A stretch of 64,000 nucleotides of DNA from Okeania sp. SIO1I7. Lineage in GTDB: Bacteria > Cyanobacteriota > Cyanobacteriia > Cyanobacteriales > Microcoleaceae. Under the pieces are notes generated by a model. That model did no database searches. It had not been told where the DNA came from and was given only the letters and a program-made list of their open reading frames with translations. A program made the translations under genes and the position numbers. The stretch is taken from the NCBI GenBank assembly GCA_010672585.1, contig JAAHGF010000001.1, positions 310,001 through 374,000 of the forward strand. The letters run 5' to 3'. Positions 54,470 through 62,105 of the stretch are shown piece after piece (position 1 is the stretch's first letter; each line of letters starts with the position of its first letter).

Positions 54470-55609
54470 ATGCTATCTCAGACCGTCGAACTCATCAATA
54501 TATCCAAAGTATTCAAAAGTCAAAATCAAAAAAAATTTATTGCTGTAAATAACATCAATCTCCAAATAAAAAAATCGGAATTCTTTTCCATACTAGGTCC
54601 TTCTGGGTGTGGCAAAACTACGACATTAAGAATGATAGCTGGTTTTGAAATGCCCACATCCGGAGAAATTTATATTCAAGGTCAACTAATAGGAAATAGT
54701 CCGCCATTTCATCGCCCAGTCAATACAGTTTTTCAGAATTATGCTTTATTTCCTCATCTCACAGTGGCAGAAAATATTGCCTTTGGATTAGAAATGGAAA
54801 ATATTTCACGCCCAGAAATAAATCGTCGGGTAACTGATACTTTAGCTCAAGTAAAATTAACGGATATGGAAAAACGTTATCCCCGACAATTATCTGGTGG
54901 GCAACAACAAAGAGTCGCCTTAGCAAGAGCATTAATTAAACAACCAGCAGTATTATTATTTGATGAACCTTTGGGTGCTTTAGACTTGAAATTACGCAAA
55001 GAAATGCAGTTAGAATTAAAACAAATGCAGCAAAGGTTGGGTATTACATTTATATATGTTACTCACGACCAAGAAGAAGCTTTAACAATGTCTGACCGGA
55101 TAGCAGTTATGTACCAAGGAGAAGTTTTACAAGTGGGAACTCCGGTGGAAATTTATGAACAACCAAAAACTCGTTTTGTGGCTGAATTTATCGGAGAAAG
55201 TAACTTTTTAACTGGGCGAATAACTGCACATCAAGAGGATAAAAGTTTGGTGTTAATAGATGGAAATTTACCATTATTAATATCCGCAGTTCATCATCTG
55301 CCAATAGATACAATTATTACCTTAGTTGTCAGACCAGAAAAAATAGAAATTTACCCATCAACTTCTACAGAAAAAGCAGATTTTTCAGGAATAGTAGAAA
55401 ATATTGTTTATATTGGTACAGATACTCGTTATGTAGTGCGTTTAACTGACAAAACTAAGATAGTTATCCGTAGGCAAAATATTAATCCTTTTCATCTCAA
55501 TCAATATGCTATTGGTGAGAAAATTCAAATTAATATTCCTGTGGAAAATATTAGTGTTTTAGAGGAAAATTTGTCAGAAAAAGAAAGATTGAAATTGGGA
55601 AAAAATTAG
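54470..55609 (+). CDS. potA: Polyamine ABC transporter ATPase PotA
   Basis: 379 residues. Walker A GPSGCGKT at 43-50, ABC signature LSGGQQQRVALARAL, Walker B LLFDEPLGALD and the switch His in VTHDQEEA. A C-terminal TOBE domain is present (DTRYVVRLTDKTKIVIRRQN). It energises PotBCD. It sits last on the same strand, but with a 1.95 kb gap from potD it may need its own promoter. Confidence 0.93.
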   Translation: MLSQTVELINISKVFKSQNQKKFIAVNNINLQIKKSEFFSILGPSGCGKTTTLRMIAGFEMPTSGEIYIQGQLIGNSPPFHRPVNTVFQNYALFPHLTVAENIAFGLEMENISRPEINRRVTDTLAQVKLTDMEKRYPRQLSGGQQQRVALARALIKQPAVLLFDEPLGALDLKLRKEMQLELKQMQQRLGITFIYVTHDQEEALTMSDRIAVMYQGEVLQVGTPVEIYEQPKTRFVAEFIGESNFLTGRITAHQEDKSLVLIDGNLPLLISAVHHLPIDTIITLVVRPEKIEIYPSTSTEKADFSGIVENIVYIGTDTRYVVRLTDKTKIVIRRQNINPFHLNQYAIGEKIQINIPVENISVLEENLSEKERLKLGKN

Positions 55610-55717
55610 AGTGATACTTTTCATATTTATAAATAATTTGACCGTGACATTTTCAGGACTTACCCACGAACACTAAATCCAATGAGGGCGTTTTGCCATT
55701 CGCCCCTACATATATAG

Positions 55718-56413
55718 CTACAACTTTTCTGGATCGACACCAAGGGAACGCAACATTTGTTCAAGTTGTTCAGCTCGTTGTCGTTGCTGAAGTGCTTCCT
55801 CTTCTGGAGTCATAAACCTATTGCTTTGAGAGTCATACCAATACAACCACTCTTGTTCGCAACGGTAATGGTTACCAACTTCAGTTCCTATCCCCAGACC
55901 AATTTCTGGCATCCACACGGGATTTCCTTCTAAACGTTGGTATGCTCCATCTACCAAACGATACACCTCAAAACGCTCATGTTGGTCTCGCTTGGAATAA
56001 TCTGGGTTATAGATAACATAATACAAGACCCCCAACTGAGCGTAATCAATCATTTTTTCATCGTATTCACCCCCATAAGTTTTAGAAACAATTTCCAATA
56101 CCAATATCGGAACAACATAATTTTCCTCCCAAAGAACATAGGAGGATCGCAATTTATTATTTTTGAGTCGTGGAACCCCCAGACTGAGCAAAGCATCAGG
56201 AACTATAGCAACTCTAGGATTTGACCCGGTGGTGTGGAAAATTCCCATATTGACGCCAAAAAACCAATCATAGCGATCGCCCCATAACTGATTTAAAATT
56301 AACATTAGCAGGTTAGGAATTAGAATTTGTATTTCGTGATCCACGGGTTTGTCGTCTGAATCTGGTAATTCGTCACTTGATGGTAGGTTGAGTAATTGGT
56401 TGTTGTTTACCAT
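55718..56413 (-). CDS. Uma2-family (DUF820) endonuclease-like protein
   Basis: 231 residues with the PD-(D/E)XK core of the family: RVAIVPDALLSLG (Asp), PILVLEIVSKTYGGEYDEK (E-x-x-S-K) and YAQLGVLYYVIYNPDY. A C-terminal coiled coil (EEEALQQRQRAEQLEQMLRS) is common in cyanobacterial members. Uma2 proteins occur in dozens of copies per genome, and their role is unknown. This one is intact, unlike the copy at 40800-41558. It is convergent with potA. Confidence 0.85.
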   Translation of the reverse strand: MVNNNQLLNLPSSDELPDSDDKPVDHEIQILIPNLLMLILNQLWGDRYDWFFGVNMGIFHTTGSNPRVAIVPDALLSLGVPRLKNNKLRSSYVLWEENYVVPILVLEIVSKTYGGEYDEKMIDYAQLGVLYYVIYNPDYSKRDQHERFEVYRLVDGAYQRLEGNPVWMPEIGLGIGTEVGNHYRCEQEWLYWYDSQSNRFMTPEEEALQQRQRAEQLEQMLRSLGVDPEKL

Positions 56414-56504
56414 AATAATTTGACTGTGACATTTTAATTATTTAATTTTAGCAAATAAATGATATAGTAGAAAATAGCTAAACTTAAAAATAAATAGATA
56501 ATTT

Positions 56505-56759
56505 ATGTTTACTTACGAGCAGGTACTAAATCAAGTACATAATCTTTCTTATAAAGATCGACAGAGATTACTAGAAGCATTGCAACAAATGGTTGTTAAT
56601 GAGGGGGGAAAAGTGGTGGAAAATGACGCAAGTGACGATCCTTTGCAAGTGCAAGAATGGCAGGTAGAGCATATTAAAGAAGGTTTACGTCAAGCAGATG
56701 CTGGTGAGTTTGCCAGTGATGAAGAAGTTGCTGCCGCTCTAGCAAGGTGGCGACAATGA
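56505..56759 (+). CDS. Antitoxin of a ParE-type module
   Basis: 84 residues, acidic C-terminus (GEFASDEEVAAALARWRQ), the pattern of small antitoxins paired with ParE/RelE toxins in cyanobacteria. An N-terminal helical part (LNQVHNLSYKDRQRLLEALQ) may bind DNA or dimerise. Its stop overlaps the toxin start by 4 bases (ATGA). It probably represses its own promoter, which would lie in 56414-56504. Confidence 0.8.
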   Translation: MFTYEQVLNQVHNLSYKDRQRLLEALQQMVVNEGGKVVENDASDDPLQVQEWQVEHIKEGLRQADAGEFASDEEVAAALARWRQ

Positions 56760-57040
56760 AGATAATATGGACTCGCCTCGCTTTGGAGGATATGAACAAT
56801 GCTTACGAATACATTGCAGCTAATAACCCTGATGTTGCCCTAGATACCATAGAGCGGATTGAAAATTCAATAAATAGGTTGCTTCAGTATCCTGAGATGG
56901 GTAGATTAGGTCAGGTAGTGGGTACAAGAGAATTGGTTGTTACAGGTACGCCATTTATTGTACCGTATCGAGTTAGGGGCGATCGCTTGGAGATTTTAGC
57001 AGTGATTCATGGTGCTAGAAAGTGGCCAGAAGGTTTTTAA
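56756..57040 (+). CDS. ParE/RelE-superfamily toxin
   Basis: 94 residues from ATG 56756, chosen for its ATGA overlap with the antitoxin; a GTG at 56747 is possible. The ParE pattern is clear: IIWTRLALEDMNNAYEYIA, ALDTIERIENSINRLLQYPE, MGRLGQVVGTRELVV, and the strand VPYRVRGDRLEILAVIHGAR. ParE toxins poison DNA gyrase and RelE toxins cut mRNA; the sequence favours ParE. Confidence 0.88.
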   Translation: MKIIWTRLALEDMNNAYEYIAANNPDVALDTIERIENSINRLLQYPEMGRLGQVVGTRELVVTGTPFIVPYRVRGDRLEILAVIHGARKWPEGF

Positions 57041-57184
57041 GTGTTGGTGGGAATAGCGATCGCTTTTCTGTGCAGAGGAATCTTTTTTGGAGAATAAGAT
57101 TTTACGATCAATATTGGGAAAAGCACTCCAGTAGGGGTTTGGTCTCCAAACCCTAACTCTTTGACAATGGAAATCTACGAATTT

Positions 57185-57463
57185 TTACTCTGGTTGACAA
57201 AAACGACCAGTTACTCGCTCGTATTCATCCTCAAGCAACCACATTTGTGCTTCTTCGTAGGTGTCACCTGTAAAGATTGTTCTGTAGCTTTCCACTGGAT
57301 TTTTTATGGAAAATTTGCCCGACTGTTCTTTAATTAGCATTAAAATATAGGGTGGAGAAAGATAAGGATCGACCCAAATTTCTGCAAACTCCCATTCTGT
57401 AGATAATTGAGATTTTTGGGTAAGTTCATCTGGTTGTGCGCGGTCTTCTGCGAGGTATGACAT
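57185..57463 (-). CDS. Possible immunity protein or partner
   Basis: 92 residues, acidic, no signal (WEFAEIWVDPYLSPPYILML, EEAQMWLLEDEYERVTGRF). No family recognised. Its start overlaps the end of the upstream gene by 38 bases, giving tight coupling. The size, charge and coupling fit an immunity protein for the preceding gene's product; that is inference. Confidence 0.5.
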   Translation of the reverse strand: MSYLAEDRAQPDELTQKSQLSTEWEFAEIWVDPYLSPPYILMLIKEQSGKFSIKNPVESYRTIFTGDTYEEAQMWLLEDEYERVTGRFCQPE

Positions 57464-57785
57464 GGTATTTACCTGTGGTCTTTTTGATTTTTATTTCCCC
57501 ATAATAAAGAGGAATTTGAGTTCCATCTGATTTTAGTATATAACCTATTGGTTCGGCAAAAAATAATCCATAGCGTTCGTATTTGTCTCCTATATCGTCT
57601 ACTCCCGTGCGTTCTCCTCTTTTAAAGATTTCAGATGCGACTCTTTCCATTGTTTCACGATCGCTGAATAGATAGACTATTCCCTCGGTTTCTAATTCTC
57701 TTTGGGATTTTTCCGTACCAGGGAGATGCTTATCAATTAAACTGGTTCTAGTTTCCAGATAGATTTTGCGGTCGATACCACTCAT
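57426..57785 (-). CDS. Possible nuclease-type toxin domain protein
   Basis: 119 residues. A helical N-terminus (TSLIDKHLPGTEKSQRELE) is followed by FSDRETMERVASEIFKRGER and a basic beta-rich end (YERYGLFFAEPIGYILKSDG, YYGEIKIKKTTGKYHVIPRR). The GxYHVIPR-type ending and compact size recall toxin domains at the C-termini of polymorphic toxins, but I cannot name the family. No secretion domain is attached. It may be an orphan toxin tip with its partner downstream. Confidence 0.5.
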   Translation of the reverse strand: MSGIDRKIYLETRTSLIDKHLPGTEKSQRELETEGIVYLFSDRETMERVASEIFKRGERTGVDDIGDKYERYGLFFAEPIGYILKSDGTQIPLYYGEIKIKKTTGKYHVIPRRRPRTTR

Positions 57786-57925
57786 ATTATTTTTTTGTTG
57801 ACGGATAATCTAAGTGTATCAAAAAGCGATCGCTCTTCTGTACAGAGGACTCTTTTTTGGAGAATAAGGTTTTACCATCAATATTGGGAAAAACTCCAAT
57901 TTTGGTAGGGAGTTTGAAGACATTC

Positions 57926-59350
57926 TTACTTTTGACTTTTGACTTTTGACTTTTGAATTTCCTGAAGCAACTCCTGACATTCTTTCAATTCTGGCACACC
58001 TAATTCTGTGAAAATAGCGATCGCCTCATCGCAATACCGTCGTGCTGCATCTAAATTTCCTAAGTTTTGATGGGTTTCTGCCAAATTCATAAGAGCTATT
58101 GCTTCACCATGACGATCTCCTATCTGCTGAAATATCTCTAATGCTGCTTGTAAATATTCCAGAGATTCGGCATATTTTTCTAACTTAAGCAGAGTTTCTC
58201 CCCAATTTACTAGAGCATTACCCTCTCCAGAACGATTGCCTATTTCCCTTGCTATTTGTAAATGCTGCTGGTGATACTCGATAGCTTTGTGATATTCTCC
58301 TAGGCCATTGTAAGCAAGACCCAAATTCCCCAAAGCATTACCTTCCCCAGAACAGTAGCCTATTTCTCTTACTATTTGTAAACTCTGCTGATGATACTCA
58401 ATGGCTTTGTGATATTCTCCTCGGGATAAGTAAACATTACCCAAATTCCCCAAAGCACCACCCTCCTCAGAACGGTTGCCTATTTCCCTAGCTATTTGTA
58501 AACCCTGCTGATAATACTCCATGGCTTTGTGATATTCTTCTCGGGACTTGTAAGCAACACCCAAATTCCCCAAAGTAATACCCTCCCTATGGCGATCGCC
58601 TATTTCCCTAGCTATTTGTAAATCCTGCTGAAAATACTCCATGGCTTTGTGATATTCTCCTCGGGAATAGTAAGCAAGACCCAAATTCCCCAAAGCACGA
58701 CCCTCCAGAGAACGGTTGCTTATTTCCCTCGCTATCTGTAAACTCTGCTGAAAATACTCCATGGCTTTGTGATATTCTCCTCGGGAATAGTAAGCAAGAC
58801 CCAAATTCCCCAAAGCACTGCCCTCCCAAGAACGGTTGCCTATTTCCCTCGCTATTTGTAAATGCTGCTGATAATACTCAATGGCTTTGTGATATTCTCC
58901 TAGGAATAAGTAAGCATTACCCAAACGAATTAAACAAATACCATCCCAACGTTGGTCTAATTTACCTAATAATTTACTGTAGAGTTGAATACATTCCTCA
59001 TAGTAACCCCACATCCGCAGTTGAATTTGTAAATCTTCATCAACTGGCGGTACTTTTATAGAACAAATTCGCCTTGCTCGTTCCCAGTCTTCCACTTCAC
59101 AAAGATGATAAAATGCTTCTAGATAGCCTTTCACTACCTCTAATTTCTCATTGACTTCTTGCGGACATTTGTAGTTAGTCACCCAATTAATAACTGCCCG
59201 ATATTGGTGACGCTTAGAAGGTGGCTCAATTAACTTCAGAGCATCTGCGTCAAGCTCCAATAATTTCAATACTTCATCCTCAAAAGGCAAACTAACTTTT
59301 CCTACCTGATCGCTTTCAACTTTCGAGCCCGACTTAGATAAATCAACCAT
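57926..59350 (-). CDS. TPR protein, sensor half of a two-gene STAND system
   Basis: 474 residues from ATG 59350, which overlaps the NB-ARC gene's stop (ATGGTTGA). Starts further up at 59359 and 59389 are possible. The first 130 residues are helical (LKLLELDADALKLIEPPSKR). Then come about seven 40-residue TPR units with the core ALGNLGLAYYSRGEYHKAME and QIAREIGNRS, followed by two diverged ones. The units are nearly identical at DNA level (120-bp period from about 58220 to 58910), so unit number probably changes by recombination. In one-chain STAND proteins such repeats follow the NTPase and bind the signal. Confidence 0.88.
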   Translation of the reverse strand: MVDLSKSGSKVESDQVGKVSLPFEDEVLKLLELDADALKLIEPPSKRHQYRAVINWVTNYKCPQEVNEKLEVVKGYLEAFYHLCEVEDWERARRICSIKVPPVDEDLQIQLRMWGYYEECIQLYSKLLGKLDQRWDGICLIRLGNAYLFLGEYHKAIEYYQQHLQIAREIGNRSWEGSALGNLGLAYYSRGEYHKAMEYFQQSLQIAREISNRSLEGRALGNLGLAYYSRGEYHKAMEYFQQDLQIAREIGDRHREGITLGNLGVAYKSREEYHKAMEYYQQGLQIAREIGNRSEEGGALGNLGNVYLSRGEYHKAIEYHQQSLQIVREIGYCSGEGNALGNLGLAYNGLGEYHKAIEYHQQHLQIAREIGNRSGEGNALVNWGETLLKLEKYAESLEYLQAALEIFQQIGDRHGEAIALMNLAETHQNLGNLDAARRYCDEAIAIFTELGVPELKECQELLQEIQKSKVKSQK

Positions 59351-60758
59351 TTTCCCCATCCAACCTCTTGAAATTTTCCAACGACACACTACGAATTAAA
59401 TTATGTTGTCTCAGCAGAAACTCACCACTTTCATCAACTCCCACTTCCTCAACCAAAAAGCGATCGCGCAAAGTCAGTAACGCCACCTCCTGCTCATCCT
59501 TACTACAATTCCATTCCTCCAAATGACTCAACCAAAAACTCTCTGGCACCTCGCATCTATATATTCCAGTAGCACAAATCAACCGATAAGCATTAAGCGC
59601 GTCTTTCCGCAACCGGAAAAAAGTCTTATCCAGTCGCGACTTGACCTTTTTCCGCAACAGACGAGTATATCTGTCTAACTGAAACCGATCGTCAGCACCA
59701 GTTATCCTCTTACTCTTAGCCTCCTCAATACCCTTTTCCACCTCCTCAAATTCATTACCATACCTTTTCCAATAAGCTACCACATTACCATTAAAAGGTT
59801 TGCTGCCAATTTCTCCCGCAATCACCCGCAACGCCAAAGGATGACCCTCGTAAGCATTACCAATACGTTGTAAATAGGGTAGGTTAGGTGAATTTTCCTC
59901 AACCTCTAACCCAGTTTTCCGAAATAACTGCAACTGCTCCGACTTGCTCAAACCAGTCAAAGGTTGAAACTCCCAGAAATTCTGATAACGTTCTGGAATT
60001 TGCCCAGGGAAATCTTGGGAAGTCAATATAATGCGACTTTGACATTCTGGAGCAGCCAAAAATTGCTCAAAAAATCTCACCCACAACTCATCCTGAAAAT
60101 CACTCCATCCCTCTTCCTCATTTCCCACCAAAATATTTTCCAGAGAATCAATAATTATCAGATACCGATGTTGTCGCAAACGATTAACTAATTTATAGAG
60201 TAACTTTTCCACATCTTGATAATCATCTTGAGTGAGAGACTCTCCCCACTTTTTCAACCAGCGGATAGCAACACTACGAAAGTCTCTAGTTTCTTGCTCA
60301 TTATCACAATTTTCCTGGCGAAAGTTGCTCCAGTCTCCCTGCAAAAATTCTTGGTGTAGCTCCACCGCCAATTTTTCTGCCAAAGCAGTTTTACCAATAC
60401 CACTAATACCAACCAGAATAAGTAAGCGACAAGACTCCTTAACTTTTTTAGTAAGTTCAGCTATGAGGTCTTCTCTACCCACCCAAACATCATCATAAGA
60501 AAAAAATTCAACAGTGGAATTTTGAGTTGAGAGAGGAGTGTCGTCCACAATTTCTTCCCAGTTAATTCCGACAGTTTTACAAATACCAATAAAAGCATCT
60601 CGCTCAATAGGAAAACCGCGCCAAAAACGTTTTAAAGTTGCTTGTGAAGTTAGTGCTAATCCCCACCAAGCATCCTCTGTTTTTGTCCAACCTTTCCTTC
60701 TTCTAGCTTTATCAATCTTTTCTAGCCCCTCTTTAGAAGCTCTGAGAGTAACAGCCAT
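59343..60758 (-). CDS. NB-ARC STAND ATPase with N-terminal HTH-like domain
   Basis: 471 residues. Residues 1-75 are the cyanobacterial HTH-like domain (MAVTLRASKEGLEKIDKARR, LTSQATLKRFWRGFPIERDA). The NB-ARC domain has Walker A GISGIGKT (117-124), Walker B LIIIDSLE (200-207), sensor RIILTSQDFPG (about 242-252) and the GLPL-like GHPLALRVIAGE. A winged-helix part ends at the stop, where the TPR gene begins. Splitting NTPase and repeats into two coupled genes is unusual. Role likely defence or programmed death; inferred from the class. Confidence 0.88.
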   Translation of the reverse strand: MAVTLRASKEGLEKIDKARRRKGWTKTEDAWWGLALTSQATLKRFWRGFPIERDAFIGICKTVGINWEEIVDDTPLSTQNSTVEFFSYDDVWVGREDLIAELTKKVKESCRLLILVGISGIGKTALAEKLAVELHQEFLQGDWSNFRQENCDNEQETRDFRSVAIRWLKKWGESLTQDDYQDVEKLLYKLVNRLRQHRYLIIIDSLENILVGNEEEGWSDFQDELWVRFFEQFLAAPECQSRIILTSQDFPGQIPERYQNFWEFQPLTGLSKSEQLQLFRKTGLEVEENSPNLPYLQRIGNAYEGHPLALRVIAGEIGSKPFNGNVVAYWKRYGNEFEEVEKGIEEAKSKRITGADDRFQLDRYTRLLRKKVKSRLDKTFFRLRKDALNAYRLICATGIYRCEVPESFWLSHLEEWNCSKDEQEVALLTLRDRFLVEEVGVDESGEFLLRQHNLIRSVSLENFKRLDGENG

Positions 60759-60975
60759 ATTTATATTTTTATATCTTCAATTTATATCCTTAAAAGTCAA
60801 TTTTATATCTTCTAAAGTAAATTTTTTGTACAGCTAAGTTTCAGTTTTAGCTCACTTTTTTTCAAGATATAAGTAGTGAACTAAAACTTTGTTCTAGGGT
60901 GAGTCAAAACTTTGCTTGAAGTACAAAAGTTATCTGTTGAGATGGAAAGTAAGCACAATTTAATGAGAAAACAAA

Positions 60976-61158
60976 ATGTTTCCTAAAGAAGATATAGTTT
61001 GCACCAGTCAACCTAGCACAAATATATTGCCCATAGATCCAACTCCATTATTAGAGAATGGAAATAGTCCAACCGCTATTATTATAGCAGTCGCTTTTTT
61101 GCTGTGGGTATTACGTCCAGTTTTGCTAGTCATGCTAAAAAATCGAAAGAAGAAATAA
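60976..61158 (+). CDS. Small single-span membrane protein
   Basis: 60 residues: a polar N-terminus (SQPSTNILPIDPTPLLENGN) followed by one membrane helix (TAIIIAVAFLLWVLRPVLLVML) and a basic tail KNRKKK, so the N-terminus should face outside. Family unknown. It is divergent from the NB-ARC gene, and a 55-codon gene follows on the same strand. Confidence 0.5.
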   Translation: MFPKEDIVCTSQPSTNILPIDPTPLLENGNSPTAIIIAVAFLLWVLRPVLLVMLKNRKKK

Positions 61159-61259
61159 TATCAAATCCAATAGCAACGCTATAATTTAGTCAAAAATACA
61201 TAGAGGGCAAACAGCCGTTTGCCCCTACAAAAGATATAACGATAAAAGGAGAAAAAATT

Positions 61260-61427
61260 ATGCCATCTCCAATTTCCTGGTATGAACCCATTAGAACATC
61301 CCGATTTATGACCGGGATTACATTACTTTTTCAGCAAACCCTAACTATAGATTTACAAGGACTATTAACGACTATTTATGATGTTGGTCGTTACGATTTA
61401 AAAATAGATTACACTCAAAATGCTTGA
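61260..61427 (+). CDS. 55-residue DUF4058-like remnant or mini-protein
   Basis: It begins at ATG 61260 with a strong AGGAG 8 bases upstream. The sequence opens MPSPISWYEPIRTSRF and closes LTIDLQGLLTTIYDVGRYDL then KIDYTQNA. MPSP at the start and DLQxxLxxxYDxxxYDLxIDY at the end are the two ends of DUF4058 proteins of about 250 residues, so this is probably an internally deleted copy still translated. A REP-like palindrome (GGGCAAACAGCCGTTTGCCC) lies at 61204-61223. Confidence 0.5.
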   Translation: MPSPISWYEPIRTSRFMTGITLLFQQTLTIDLQGLLTTIYDVGRYDLKIDYTQNA

Positions 61428-62105
61428 TTATTGATCTTTGAGCTTTTCTACATAGCCCCACAAACTATAATCACGAGCTAACCAACCATGAAAAAAAGCC
61501 ATTTGACTCGAATCTTTTTGGACTCTTTTATAACGATAAATAATTCTTTCATTAATCATTTGAAGAGCTGTATTTCGATTATTACCTTCTGCTAATGCTG
61601 ACTTAGTAGCAGCATCAAATATACCTGTTTGTGGTAATCCCAAAGCCTGCTGAAGAAAAGTTACTGAGTTATTAATACCAAAATTAACTGCCGTATCAAA
61701 CATAACTACAGCTAGAGCAGGATGCATAGTAGCTGACTTACTATTATCCCAATAACTTTGATAAATTTCCATCAGTTCAGTATCAGACATTTGTGTAACA
61801 TCTAAGGTTGGTAAACCACGTCTTCGTCTATAGGCGTTATATTCAGTTTGCAAAATTCCTTTATAAGTTCGACCACCTTTATCTGCTGGATGATTACTAA
61901 ATCCACCTTCAAAATATAGAGTAAAAGCTAGAGCTGTTTCAAATAATTTTTCTTCGTATTTTTGTTCTGTTTGTGCTTGAGCAGGAATTTTATTATCGAT
62001 AAAAATCGGGATTCCTACTGTCAAAATTAATGAAATAATTATGGGAATTATTTGAGGTTTAAATTTAATATTTGGTTGAAGTTGACGCAATTTTTTTCCA
62101 ATCAT
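61428..62105 (-). CDS. Glycoside hydrolase family 108 muramidase
   Basis: 225 residues. A hydrophobic N-terminus (IIPIIISLILTVGIPIFI) may be a signal peptide with cleavage after AQAQ. The GH108 domain has the catalytic Glu in YFEGGFSNHPADKGGRTYKG. A C-terminal peptidoglycan-binding part follows (VNFGINNSVTFLQQALGLPQ). Relatives are phage endolysins and N-acetylmuramidases that cut peptidoglycan glycan strands. Here it is exported and stands alone, so a wall-remodelling role is likely. Its first 29 codons and upstream region are triplicated downstream. Confidence 0.85.
   Translation of the reverse strand: MIGKKLRQLQPNIKFKPQIIPIIISLILTVGIPIFIDNKIPAQAQTEQKYEEKLFETALAFTLYFEGGFSNHPADKGGRTYKGILQTEYNAYRRRRGLPTLDVTQMSDTELMEIYQSYWDNSKSATMHPALAVVMFDTAVNFGINNSVTFLQQALGLPQTGIFDAATKSALAEGNNRNTALQMINERIIYRYKRVQKDSSQMAFFHGWLARDYSLWGYVEKLKDQ

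Larger units (their letters stand above)
57055..57898. repeat. Direct repeats of about 75 bp flanking a two-gene cassette
   Basis: Copies at 57055-57130 and 57825-57898 share AGCGATCGCT, TCTTTTTTGGAGAATAAG and ATCAATATTGGGAAAA in the same orientation with about 90% identity. They bracket the genes at 57185-57785 exactly, as expected of a cassette inserted or lost by recombination. Confidence 0.75.

Noticed and set aside
59343-59389. Frameshift joining NB-ARC and TPR genes
   Set aside because: An ATG overlapping the stop gives ordinary translational coupling, and both proteins begin and end sensibly; kept as two genes, though a fused ancestor is possible.
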